In this document: positions 1 through 7,228 of the stretch, piece by piece
Layout: every line of letters begins with the position of its first letter
Position numbering within the stretch: position 1 is the stretch's first letter
Translations under genes and position numbers: made by a program
Source of the DNA: JASLBX01 sp036374175
GTDB lineage: Bacteria > Actinomycetota > Actinomycetes > Jiangellales > Jiangellaceae
Length of the DNA stretch: 61,352 bases
Direction of reading: 5' to 3'
Assembly: GCA_036374175.1 (NCBI GenBank)
Contig: DASUUH010000047.1
Coordinates: 1-61,352 of the forward strand
Notes under the pieces: generated by a model
Databases searched by the model: none
Seen by the model: the letters and a program-made list of their open reading frames with translations, nothing else
Told to the model about the DNA's origin: nothing

Positions 1-256
1 TTCGATGCTGGTTTGGAAGGAGGTGCAGTTCTCGCAGATCGATTCGAAGGCGCAGTCCAGTTCGGCCGGTCGGGTGCAGTAGCCGTTGCCGAGGAGGCGG
101 TGGTGTTCGCGGCGTAGCCTGGCCATCTCGGGTCCGATCGCGTCGGCGGGCAGCGCCTGGGGTTGTCCGTAGAGGGCTTCGACTTTCGGGTGACGGTGTG
201 TCGGTCCAGCGGGCCGCCGTTCTCTCGGGGTAGCAGCAGCCGATGGCTGGCCGGCA
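1..256 (-). pseudogene. relic of a tyrosine-recombinase/transposon integrase, C-terminal part, frameshifted
   Basis: Read on the minus strand, two adjacent frames together give text that I recognise from actinobacterial transposon-type site-specific integrases. About positions 184-243 read PRENGGPLDRHTVTRK. After a one-base loss near 183 the next frame reads VEALYGQPQALPADAIG, then MARLRREHHRLLGNGYC and a Cys-rich tail (CAFESICENC) that runs off the left edge of the window. The first part should contain the recombinase His/Tyr region, which I do not see intact. It is interpreted as a degraded mobile-element remnant. The family assignment is from memory of similar proteins, so confidence is moderate. 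Confidence 0.5.
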
Positions 257-334
257 CGTGGCGGGTGCGGTAGTCGGGTGATCCGGACCTCGGCCGCACT
301 GGCGGCGCGCAGCGGGCCTCACAGTGCGGGGCAC

Positions 335-1219
335 TTAGCCGAGCGCAGACAGGTCGAGCCGGGCCAAGCGCTCGCGGCCAGCCAAGACGTCGAGCCGTGT
401 GATCAAGCCGTTGTTCACGATGAACGCCAGCAGCGCCAAGGGCGCGGCACCCTCCGGGAGCACGAGCAGGCCGGGTGCGCCGTTGACCAGGACCGGCCGG
501 GCGAACCTGGCCAGCGGCCGGAACGACAGCGCCTGGCGGGCCGCGGCCGGGGCACCGCTCACCCGCAGGGGCCCGCCGGGGCGGAGGGAGTCGGCATCGG
601 CGATGATCTCGACGTCGGGGTGGAGCACTGCAACCAGGGCGTCGAAATCACCGTCCTGCGTCGCGGCACGAAAGGCATCCACTACCTCCCGCTGGCGTTG
701 CAGGTCAGCGGGAGGCGGCGTGGCGCCGCGAACACGCCGCCGTGCCCGGCTGGCCAGCATCTTCGCCGCGTCCGCGGATCTATCTAGCATTGGCCCGACC
801 TCGGCGAATGGCACCCCGAACAGGTCATGCAGCACGAACGAGAGCCGCTCCGCTGGCGTGAGCGTCTCGAGCACCACCATGAGCGCGAGACCGACCGAGT
901 CGGCGAGCAGGGCTTCCTGCTCCGGATCCATCCCGCCGGCCGGGCTCACGACCGGCTCAGGCCAGGCCGCGACGGCATCACCCATGGGGGTCTCGCGGCG
1001 CGAGTGGCGGGTGCGCAGCATGTCCAGCGCGACGCGGCCGACGACGGTGGTCAGCCACGCCGCGAGGTTGTTTACCTTGGCATGGTCTGAGCGGGTGAGC
1101 CGCAGCCACGCCTCCTGGACCGCATCGTCGGCCTCGGCGAATGAGCCCAGCATCCGATAGGCGACGGCGCGCAGGCGCGGTCGCAGTCGTTCGAACTCGA
1201 GGGCCAGCTGATCGCTCAC
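335..1219 (-). CDS. ECF RNA polymerase sigma factor, ECF41/SigJ-like with C-terminal SnoaL-like domain
   Basis: An alternative sigma factor of 294 aa. Residues ~5-70 are region 2 (RLRAVAYRMLGSFAEADDAVQEAWLRL), a linker carries AWPEP (compare the WLPEP motif of ECF41), ~115-165 are region 4 (LTPAERLSFVLHDLFGVPF) and ~180-294 form a SnoaL-like extension ending ITRLDVLAGRERLARLDL. In ECF41 factors this extension replaces a separate anti-sigma factor and the target is usually a neighbouring COE gene, which fits the divergent gene at 1295. The GTG start at 1219 was chosen because GGAAGG lies about 5 nt upstream; the frame is open further upstream but has no good ribosome site. I did not find a convincing ECF41 promoter in the 75-bp divergent gap. 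Confidence 0.88.
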   Translation of the reverse strand: MSDQLALEFERLRPRLRAVAYRMLGSFAEADDAVQEAWLRLTRSDHAKVNNLAAWLTTVVGRVALDMLRTRHSRRETPMGDAVAAWPEPVVSPAGGMDPEQEALLADSVGLALMVVLETLTPAERLSFVLHDLFGVPFAEVGPMLDRSADAAKMLASRARRRVRGATPPPADLQRQREVVDAFRAATQDGDFDALVAVLHPDVEIIADADSLRPGGPLRVSGAPAAARQALSFRPLARFARPVLVNGAPGLLVLPEGAAPLALLAFIVNNGLITRLDVLAGRERLARLDLSALG

Positions 1220-1294
1220 AGTTACCTTCCCCGGTCGTCGTCCGTCAATACATCGACGGATCGACACACCTTGACGTAACGGAAGGACACCATC

Positions 1295-1933
1295 ATGAAG
1301 CTCACGGTGTTCGGTGCCAGCGGACGGATCGGCGGCGAAATCGTGCGGCAGGGCGCTGCCGCCGGCCACGATATGACGGCGGTGGTCCGCCGGGGCAGCG
1401 CGGTGGCCGGCCTACCCGGGGACGCGCGGTTGGTGGAGGTGGACGGGATCGGCGACCCCGATGTGCTCGCTCCCGCTGTTGCCGGCAGGGATGCGGTGCT
1501 GTCCGGACTGGGCCCTCGAGCGCGCCGGGACGCCGGGGTTACGGCGCCGATGACCAGGTGCCTGCTCGGCGCGATGGAGCGGGCCGACGTACGCCGCATC
1601 CTGGTGGTCAGCGCGGCGCCGGTGGCAGCTCCGCACCCGGACGACTCGTTCGTCACCAGGCGTGTGATGTGGCCGCTGCTCAGCACGATCCTGCGACCGG
1701 TGTATGCCGACCTGCGCGAAGCGGAGGATGAACTCGAACGCAGCGGCACGGAGTGGACGGCGGTCCGGCCGCCTCGACTAGTGAACCGGAAGGTCACGGG
1801 CCGCTACCGCACCGCGATCGGCCAGAACCCCCCGCGCGCCGGCACGATCAGCCGGGCCGACGTTGCCCATGCCATGCTCGCGATGATCAACGATCCCGCG
1901 ACGTACCGGCGCGCCGTCGGCGTGGCCTGGTGA
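1295..1933 (+). CDS. NAD(P)-binding atypical SDR / COE-type epimerase
   Basis: A 212-aa Rossmann protein with the glycine-rich dinucleotide motif GASGRIGG at residues 8-15 and the layout of the NAD(P)H-binding family (NmrA/SDR-a type): VLSGLGP near 68, then ILVVSAAP near 107 and a C-terminal substrate-binding half. It starts 75 bp from, and divergent to, the ECF41-type sigma gene. ECF41 factors characteristically control COE genes (carboxymuconolactone decarboxylase, oxidoreductase or epimerase), so this is the likely target. The RBS is GGAAGGACACCATC before ATG. The substrate is unknown. Confidence 0.82.
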   Translation: MKLTVFGASGRIGGEIVRQGAAAGHDMTAVVRRGSAVAGLPGDARLVEVDGIGDPDVLAPAVAGRDAVLSGLGPRARRDAGVTAPMTRCLLGAMERADVRRILVVSAAPVAAPHPDDSFVTRRVMWPLLSTILRPVYADLREAEDELERSGTEWTAVRPPRLVNRKVTGRYRTAIGQNPPRAGTISRADVAHAMLAMINDPATYRRAVGVAW

Positions 1934-2051
1934 AGGCCTCACGCACGACAGTGTGCTACGCAACTCGATCAGCATCTCGGCGCTGCGTCCTGCCGACCGC
2001 ACCGCAGATCCGAACCTGGTGCCGAGCGGCATCATCGCAAGGGTGAGACTT

Positions 2052-2072
2052 GACCCTCTGGTTTCGAGGGTC
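2052..2072. promoter_or_regulatory. MerR-type inverted repeat (orphan operator candidate)
   Basis: GACCCTC, 7 bp (tggtttc), GAGGGTC is a perfect 7+7+7 inverted repeat overlapping a TTGACC -35-like hexamer at 2050-2055. This is the layout of MerR-family operators such as those upstream of metal or redox regulators. No merR gene follows, and no good -10 lies 19-20 bp downstream, so it may be the remnant of a lost regulator locus. It sits in the 256-bp gap 1934-2189, where I see no gene. Confidence 0.4.
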
Positions 2073-2189
2073 GCCACCCCGTACGAGGCCTACCATGCGA
2101 TGTGCGGGCTTCGAGAGGTCGCTCCAACGAAGCCGCTGGAACGGCTGGCCCGATCGGACCGGAGGCTAAAGGCCACACGAGGAGGTCAC

Positions 2190-2606
2190 ATGGGTGGGCG
2201 CCCCGCAAGCGCGACAACGCTGGCCGGCGTGGTGGCTGTCGAAGGCGCGGTCATGGTGGCCGTTGGAGCGGTGGCTTGGTTCCTTGCGAGACGAGAACTG
2301 GCGAACGCGCGCATCAGTGTCGAGAAGGACGCCGACGTCCTTGCCGGGCGGGAAGTCACCGGTCCCTTTTCGGCCTACGCGGAGGCCCGGGTGATCGACG
2401 AGCACACACTCGCCGCAACGGGCGGCAAGACGTTCGCAGAGCTTCCGGCCGATGACCCGAACCGCGAGATGGCGAAGGCGGCGTCCTTCATGCGGGCCTC
2501 GTTGTTCACGTCCGTCATGGCATTCGGGGTCAGTGCCTTGGCTATTGCATGTGGGATTGCCCTGCTTGGCCTGGCGTTCGCTGTCAGGTCGTTGGCCAAG
2601 AGGTAG
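2190..2606 (+). CDS. small two-helix membrane protein of the family often mislabelled 'aromatic ring-opening dioxygenase LigA'
   Basis: A 138-aa predicted membrane protein. One hydrophobic helix lies at ~10-31 and a second at ~108-132, with an extracytoplasmic loop between them carrying ISVEKDADVLAGREV, GPFSAYAEA, LAATGGKTFAEL and a MRASLFTSVMAFG run before helix 2. This pattern is typical of a common actinobacterial family that databases often call LigA without enzymatic evidence; there are no metal-binding dioxygenase motifs here. Start ATG 2190 was chosen for the strong GAGGAGG 4 nt upstream; the frame is open back to 1953 but that part looks non-coding. Function unknown. Confidence 0.75.
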   Translation: MGGRPASATTLAGVVAVEGAVMVAVGAVAWFLARRELANARISVEKDADVLAGREVTGPFSAYAEARVIDEHTLAATGGKTFAELPADDPNREMAKAASFMRASLFTSVMAFGVSALAIACGIALLGLAFAVRSLAKR

Positions 2607-2747
2607 CCCCGCGCGTCCACGCCGCCGCATCGTTGGCCGTGCAATCCGATCAGGAATCGAGAAGCCCCACGGTGTGCTCGCGCCTAGCCTTTCCAAGGAA
2701 AGGCCGGCATGAGGCCGAGCCCCTGAGGGTCGAAAGGAAGCCCGAGA

Positions 2748-3197
2748 ATGTCTGTGAAGAGTGCCAAATCCCAGCCCGACGGCTTCAGCGCAGAGGAGCG
2801 TGCCGCGATGAAGGAGCGCGCTGCCGAGTCCCGAGCCGAGGGCAAGAGCGGTGCCAAGAAGGCCGACGGCATGCAGGCCGTCCTCGACAAGATCGCGGAA
2901 ATGGCACCGCAGGATCGCATGCTCGCCGAGCGCGTGCATATGACGGTCACCGAGACCGCCCCCGAGTTGACGCCGAAGACCTGGTACGGGATGCCTGCCT
3001 ATGCGAATGCGTACGGCAAGATCGTCATCTTCTTTCAGGACGCGGGCAAGTTCAAATATCGGTACTCGACCCTCGGCTTCCAGGATGCGGCCAACCTCGA
3101 CGACGGCGACATGTGGCCGACGTCCTACGCGCTACAGCAGTGGAGCCCTGCAGTGGAGGCGAGAATTGTTGAGTTGGTCAAGGCTGCAGTCTCCTGA
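2748..3197 (+). CDS. DUF1801 / YdhG-like domain protein
   Basis: A 149-aa protein. The first ~45 residues are charged and Lys/Glu/Ala-rich (EERAAMKERAAESRAEGK). The rest matches the DUF1801/YdhG fold: DRMLAERVHMTVTETAPELTPKTWYGMPAY, then KIVIFFQDAGKFKYRYSTLGF and a DGDMWPTSYAL segment. Relatives include frataxin-like iron-binding folds, but no specific function is established. RBS GAAAGGAA precedes ATG. It is monocistronic in a loose accessory stretch. Confidence 0.8.
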   Translation: MSVKSAKSQPDGFSAEERAAMKERAAESRAEGKSGAKKADGMQAVLDKIAEMAPQDRMLAERVHMTVTETAPELTPKTWYGMPAYANAYGKIVIFFQDAGKFKYRYSTLGFQDAANLDDGDMWPTSYALQQWSPAVEARIVELVKAAVS

Positions 3198-3230
3198 GCG
3201 TTGCCGTGTCAGCCGACAATCCTCGGCGGA

Positions 3231-3449
3231 CTACAGCAGAGCCATCTTGCGAAAGGGGCTCGTGATGCGCACTGTCCGCGTGCGGAAGTCGACCGTGACC
3301 GCGTCCGCTTCCGCCCCGATGACGCGACCCATGCCGTACGAGTCGTGATTGACCATGTCGCCGCATTCGAACTGCTGGATGACCGGCTCGGGGTCAGGCT
3401 GGAAGGGGCTGCTGGGAAGGTGTCGTCGCCGTGCGCGCAAGGTTGTCAT
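3231..3449 (-). CDS. small conserved Tudor/CarD-like protein of unknown function
   Basis: A 72-aa protein with an Arg-rich N-terminus (RARRRH) and a compact beta-barrel-like core: FECGDMVNHDSYGMGRVIG, then VTVDFRTRTVRITSP. The GD-V-HD-YG-GRV signature resembles small actinobacterial proteins and the CarD/UvrD C-terminal Tudor-like fold that contacts RNA polymerase or nucleic acid. This is a weak structural analogy only. Start ATG 3449 was chosen over the longer frame (to 3515) because GGGAG lies just upstream and the family begins near here. Confidence 0.6.
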   Translation of the reverse strand: MTTLRARRRHLPSSPFQPDPEPVIQQFECGDMVNHDSYGMGRVIGAEADAVTVDFRTRTVRITSPFRKMALL

Positions 3450-3511
3450 TACTCCCAGTATGCACCTCGGATCGCTAAAGGAAGGGTTCACGCGATCGCG
3501 GACGCGCCGAA

Positions 3512-4720
3512 TCACATGGTGCCCTGAACGTGGGGGAGTAGCTCGCCGAGGATCGCGCCGGCCGATTCGAGTTGCTCGTCGGTCAGGTACGGAGCCGGGC
3601 CGAACCGCAGATAGGTTCCTCGGCTGTCGGTGAGGACACCGCGCTTGAGAAGAGCAGCCTTGAGGCGCTCCGCGTGTGGGGACGTCAATGCCAGGAAGCC
3701 GCCAAAGCCATCAGCGGAGGTGTCGCGATCCCGGGTGATCACCTCGTCGGGCGCGGCCAACGCATCGAAAGCACGGACCAAAACGCCCCGCTGGTGGCGG
3801 TAGACCCCGTGCAGGAACTCCGGCGTCAGGCCGTGCTCCTCGAAGAACGCGAACACCCGGGCGGCCCGGTAGTGGCTGGTCGGGTCGTACGTCGATCCGG
3901 CGAACCGGGCGCCGCCCTCCGCATAGGCCACGCGATCAGGACGGCCGCCGTCCGCGAGCGCGCCGTACTCCGCGAACCAACCCGTGATCACCGGGCGCAT
4001 CGATTGCGCGTGTGGCGGCAGCCGCAGGAAGCAATTGCCCTCGCCGAGTTGCAGGTACTTGTACCCACCGCCGACGATCCAGGCCGAGCCGAGCCCAAGG
4101 TCGTGGATCGGCATCGGAACGACGCCAAGTTGGTGGTATGCATCGACGAGCAACTCCACGCCGTCCCGGGCGCACGCCAATGCCAACGCATCAAGGCCGG
4201 GGACGATACGCGAGGTCTCGAACAGCACCGACGAAGTGAGCACTGCGGCCGTCCGGCTGTCGATCTCACCGGCGAGCCGCTCCGCTAGAGTCTCGACGGG
4301 TGAAGCCGGCACGCGCACCACGTCAATGCCTTCTTCGGCGAACCGCCCGAGTTGTCGGCGCAGGGTGTGAAACTCGCCATCGGTGGTGACCAGCTTCCGG
4401 CGGCGCCGAACGTTCAAGGCAGACAGGAACCGGATCACAAGCTCGTGGGTGTTCGAACCGAGCGCGATGTCGCCGTCCGGATCGCCGAGCTGGCGGCGGT
4501 ACCCGGCGCGAACTTCGTCGGCTTTCGCGAAGGCACGATCCCACTTGTCATCGACCGCATCGGCAGCGTCGGTAAGGGCTGCCAATTGGCCCTCCACCGC
4601 CACGTCCGGCCAGGCCTGATGAGAGTGCCCGGTGAGCAGCAGCCGCTCGGCTACTCGGAACCGCGAGTAGTGCGGCGCAAGTTTGTTGACCGGCCCGGTC
4701 AGGTCGGCGAGCGTGGTCAC
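3512..4720 (-). CDS. kynU: class-V PLP-dependent enzyme, probable kynureninase
   Basis: A 402-aa fold-type I PLP enzyme. It contains LGSNTHELVIRFLSAL (cofactor phosphate region), DAYHQLGVVPM with the conserved Asp, and the Schiff-base Lys motif GGGYKYLQLGEGNCFLRLP near residue 230. It is the last gene of paaX-kynA-kynU, with a GTGA overlap to tryptophan 2,3-dioxygenase, so kynurenine cleavage to anthranilate plus alanine is the natural reaction. The active-site segment differs from canonical kynureninases (YKYLNGGPG), so the call rests partly on context. Start GTG 4720 has GGAG 7 nt upstream. Confidence 0.8.
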   Translation of the reverse strand: MTTLADLTGPVNKLAPHYSRFRVAERLLLTGHSHQAWPDVAVEGQLAALTDAADAVDDKWDRAFAKADEVRAGYRRQLGDPDGDIALGSNTHELVIRFLSALNVRRRRKLVTTDGEFHTLRRQLGRFAEEGIDVVRVPASPVETLAERLAGEIDSRTAAVLTSSVLFETSRIVPGLDALALACARDGVELLVDAYHQLGVVPMPIHDLGLGSAWIVGGGYKYLQLGEGNCFLRLPPHAQSMRPVITGWFAEYGALADGGRPDRVAYAEGGARFAGSTYDPTSHYRAARVFAFFEEHGLTPEFLHGVYRHQRGVLVRAFDALAAPDEVITRDRDTSADGFGGFLALTSPHAERLKAALLKRGVLTDSRGTYLRFGPAPYLTDEQLESAGAILGELLPHVQGTM

Positions 4721-5508
4721 ATCTCGCTCCGGATCTCCCACAGGTCGGGAAACGCGGGCTTGTTCAGCGTGGTGGACAGGTAGCGGGCGCCGGCCGAGCC
4801 GCCGGTCCCGGGCTTGCTGCCGATCGTCCGCTCGACCATCTTGACGTGCCGGTACCGCCACTCCTGCAGCCCTTCGTCCACGTCCACGAGGCGTTCGGCC
4901 ACCTGCGCCGGCTCTCCGTCGTCGCGGTATACGTCCAGCAACACCTTCTGGACGTCCGCGGAGGCTTCGACAGGGGCCGTGACGTCACGTTCGAGCGCGA
5001 CTGCCGGCAGCCGGTAACCCTGGCGACCCAGGAACCGCAGGAACGAGTCGAACACCGACGGCCGCGACATGGCCGCCGATATGCGCTCACGAGCCGCGCT
5101 GCCTTCGGGGTAGTGCTTGAACACGCGCTGCTCGCGCCGCCCGAGAACCGCCTCGAGCTCACGGAACTGCGCCGACTGGAATCCGCTCGCCGCCTCCAGC
5201 CGGCCGCGGAAACTGGTGAACTGGCGCGGCGTCATGGTCTCCAGGACGTCGATCTGCGCGACGACGACCTTCAAGATGGTCAGGATCCGCCGCAGGGTGT
5301 GCAGGACGTGTGGTGTGTCGCCGTCCTCGAGCCGCTGCTGTAGGTGCCGGAATTCGTGGAGCAGCTGCTTGAACCACAGCTCGTACACCTGGTGGATGAC
5401 GATGAACAACATCTCGTCGTGTTCGTCGGAGCGAGGCCGCTGTGCCTCGAGCACTTCGTCCAGGGCCAGGTAGGAGCCGTAGGTCAGGGCTGGGTGGTGT
5501 TCGTTCAT
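4717..5508 (-). CDS. kynA: tryptophan 2,3-dioxygenase
   Basis: A 263-aa haem enzyme that opens the indole ring of L-tryptophan to N-formylkynurenine. Family hallmarks are seen in order: LTYGSYLALDEVLEAQ near the N-terminus, DEMLFIVIHQVYELWFKQLL, MTPRQFTSFRGRL, ASGFQSAQFRELE, and near the C-terminus EGLQEWRYRHVKMVERTIG with GTGGSAGARYL, including the haem-ligand His. The start ATG overlaps the paaX stop (ATGA) and its stop overlaps the kynU start, so the three genes form one translationally coupled operon. This is the most secure call of the catabolic cluster. Confidence 0.96.
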   Translation of the reverse strand: MNEHHPALTYGSYLALDEVLEAQRPRSDEHDEMLFIVIHQVYELWFKQLLHEFRHLQQRLEDGDTPHVLHTLRRILTILKVVVAQIDVLETMTPRQFTSFRGRLEAASGFQSAQFRELEAVLGRREQRVFKHYPEGSAARERISAAMSRPSVFDSFLRFLGRQGYRLPAVALERDVTAPVEASADVQKVLLDVYRDDGEPAQVAERLVDVDEGLQEWRYRHVKMVERTIGSKPGTGGSAGARYLSTTLNKPAFPDLWEIRSEM

Positions 5509-6332
5509 GGCGTGGTCACCTGATTGAAGTATTGCTGCGCAGAGGGTGCCAGCGCAGCGTAGATGTCGTGGAACAGCGCTATCGCGCGCGCCCGGCCGGC
5601 CGGTGGGGGGACGAGATTGGCTGGCAGTTCGGGATCCAGGTTCGGGAACTGCCGGAAGGTGTGGACCATCTGGGCGTGAAGCTGCAGCGCCTGCCGGTCG
5701 GTGAGCCGCCGGAGTGCGGCCGCATCGAACTGGCCGTACTGTGCGACGAACTCGTCGTACCGGGCCGCGAGCCCGTCGAGATCCCAGACCCGAGCCACCA
5801 GCCGGTGCGGGTCGAGCGCCGCGGACGGACGTCCGACGAAGACCGACGCGTAGTCGAGCAGCCCTAGTTCGGTGAGCAGGTTGGCCAGTTCCTTGTCGTG
5901 GTCGCGCGGCGCGATCCAGGTGCCGTCCTGGATGGCGCCGAAGCCCAGAAACCGCAGCCTGCGGGTCAGCCGGGACCGATCCAGTCGCCGGTCCTCGGGG
6001 ACCGTGTGCCACAGGACCGTCCAGACCTCGCCGTCGTCGTGAGCCTGGCCGAGGGAGAAGATTCGATCGTCACCTTCGGCGAGGATGGCCGCCGTGCGAG
6101 GTGTGATCGTGTAGTGAACGAGGCGGCCGGCCTTGGCCCGGCGAAGTCTGTCGCGCGCAGTGAGCCTGGTCAGGGCGACCCGGGCGGCCCCGGGCGAGAT
6201 TCCGAACTCGCCCAGTAGGTTCACCAGCCCGCCCGACCACACCGGGCGCTGCCGCGGCCGCACGTAGGCGCCGAACAAGGTCAGCACCAGCTCCTGGGGC
6301 TGCCCCCGGGTGCTCGCGGCCACTTGTGCCAT
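5505..6332 (-). CDS. PaaX-family transcriptional regulator of the tryptophan/anthranilate operons
   Basis: A 275-aa regulator. The N-terminal winged helix reads ELVLTLFGAYVRPRQRPVWSG and GAARVALTRLTARDRLRR, followed by the PaaX central and C-terminal domains (FSLGQAHDDGEVWTVLWHTVPEDRR; GAIQDGTWIAP). PaaX of the phenylacetate pathway is a repressor released by an aryl-CoA thioester. By analogy this one may sense anthraniloyl-CoA or a later CoA ester. An in-frame ATG exists at 6353, but a -10-like TAATAC (6348-6343) and -35-like TTACAT (6371-6366) with a 17-bp spacer place the transcript start after it, so ATG 6332 is preferred. Confidence 0.85.
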   Translation of the reverse strand: MAQVAASTRGQPQELVLTLFGAYVRPRQRPVWSGGLVNLLGEFGISPGAARVALTRLTARDRLRRAKAGRLVHYTITPRTAAILAEGDDRIFSLGQAHDDGEVWTVLWHTVPEDRRLDRSRLTRRLRFLGFGAIQDGTWIAPRDHDKELANLLTELGLLDYASVFVGRPSAALDPHRLVARVWDLDGLAARYDEFVAQYGQFDAAALRRLTDRQALQLHAQMVHTFRQFPNLDPELPANLVPPPAGRARAIALFHDIYAALAPSAQQYFNQVTTP

Positions 6333-6345
6333 GCGCTCGATCGTA

Positions 6346-6371
6346 TTACACATGACCTAGGTCGCATGTAA
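6346..6371. promoter_or_regulatory. palindromic operator in the divergent paaX / catabolic-operon promoter region
   Basis: An imperfect 26-bp palindrome (20 of 26 positions symmetric) with a perfect core GACCTAGGTC at 6354-6363 and arms TTACA / TGTAA. It covers the spacing between possible -35/-10 elements on both strands: leftward TTACAT-17-TAATAC for paaX, and rightward TTACAC-17-TAAGTC for the operon beginning at 6398. A repressor bound here could shut both operons. Binding by the adjacent PaaX protein is inference. Confidence 0.6.
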
Positions 6372-6397
6372 GTCATGGGTGTGAGGAGGCATGAGCG

Positions 6398-7228
6398 GTG
6401 CGAGTCGGTATAGGACTGCCGAATGCGATTCCCGGCGTCGATCGTGACCTCTTGCTCGAGTGGGCGCGCCGCGCTGACGCCGGGCCGTTCTCGTCCGTCG
6501 CCCTCCTCGACCGGCTCGTCTACGACGCAGTCGAGCCGTTCAGCGCACTGTCGGCCGCTGCGGCGGTCACCGAGCGCGTCCGGCTGGCCACGATGATCGC
6601 TATCGGCCCGCTGCGCAACACCGCATTGCTGGCCAAGCAGGTGGCATCGGTAGGCACGCTCGCCGGTGGCGCCCACCGGATCACGCTGGGACTGGCCGTC
6701 GGCGCTCGTCACGACGACTACGAGGCCGCAGGTGTCGAGCACGCCGGTCGCGGCGCGCGGCTGTCCGAGCAGCTGGCCTACCTGCGCGGCGGCCGGGGCA
6801 AGCAGGTGCATGCCGAATGTGACGGCGTTGAGCTGCTCGTGGGCGGTGCGAGCGGTCCGGCGTTCGCCCGGATGGCCCGGTACGCCGACGGCTACGCGCA
6901 CGGCGGCGGTCCACCTCGGGCGTTCGCCGCGGCAGCCGTCCGGGCCCGGGCGGCCTGGAACGACCTGGGCCGGGACGGGGACCCGACGCTGTGGGGGCAG
7001 GCGTACTTCACCCTCGGCGATGCCGACCGCGGCGCGGCCTACCTGCGCGATTACTACGCGTTCACCGGCGGGTTCGCCGAGCGGATCGCCGCGGGCAACC
7101 TCACCTCGGCGCGGGCCGTGAAGGACCTCATCCGCGGGTACGAGGCCGAGGGGTGCGACGAGCTCGTCCTGCTACCCACCGTTGCCGACGTCGACGACAT
7201 CGACCGGCTGGCCGAGGTGATCGCGTGA
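6398..7228 (+). CDS. LLM-class (luciferase-like) flavin-dependent oxidoreductase
   Basis: A 276-aa TIM-barrel flavoenzyme of the bacterial luciferase/F420 superfamily. It contains RVGIGLPNAIPGVDRDLLLEWARRAD at the N-terminus, RVRLATMIAIGPLRN with the nonproline-cis-type strand, RITLGLAVGARHDDYEAAG, and a C-terminal GCDELVLLPTVADVDDIDRLAEVI. It is the first gene of the seven-gene rightward operon; its stop overlaps the next start (GTGA). GTG 6398 was chosen for GAGGAGG 8 nt upstream. It may use FMN or F420. Its step in anthranilate catabolism is not obvious, and it may oxidise a ring-derived intermediate. Confidence 0.82.
   Translation: MRVGIGLPNAIPGVDRDLLLEWARRADAGPFSSVALLDRLVYDAVEPFSALSAAAAVTERVRLATMIAIGPLRNTALLAKQVASVGTLAGGAHRITLGLAVGARHDDYEAAGVEHAGRGARLSEQLAYLRGGRGKQVHAECDGVELLVGGASGPAFARMARYADGYAHGGGPPRAFAAAAVRARAAWNDLGRDGDPTLWGQAYFTLGDADRGAAYLRDYYAFTGGFAERIAAGNLTSARAVKDLIRGYEAEGCDELVLLPTVADVDDIDRLAEVIA

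Noticed and set aside
1220..1294. ECF41 promoter in the sigma/COE divergent gap
   Set aside because: I looked for the TGTCACA and CGTC-type elements on both strands and found no properly spaced pair.
1953..2189. N-terminal extension of the small membrane protein back to 1953
   Set aside because: That stretch has no domain-like sequence and contains the MerR-like operator; the strong GAGGAGG supports ATG 2190.
2190..2606. Possible aromatic-ring dioxygenase (LigA) identity
   Set aside because: The family carries that name in databases, but the protein has two membrane helices and no metal-binding or catalytic dioxygenase motif.
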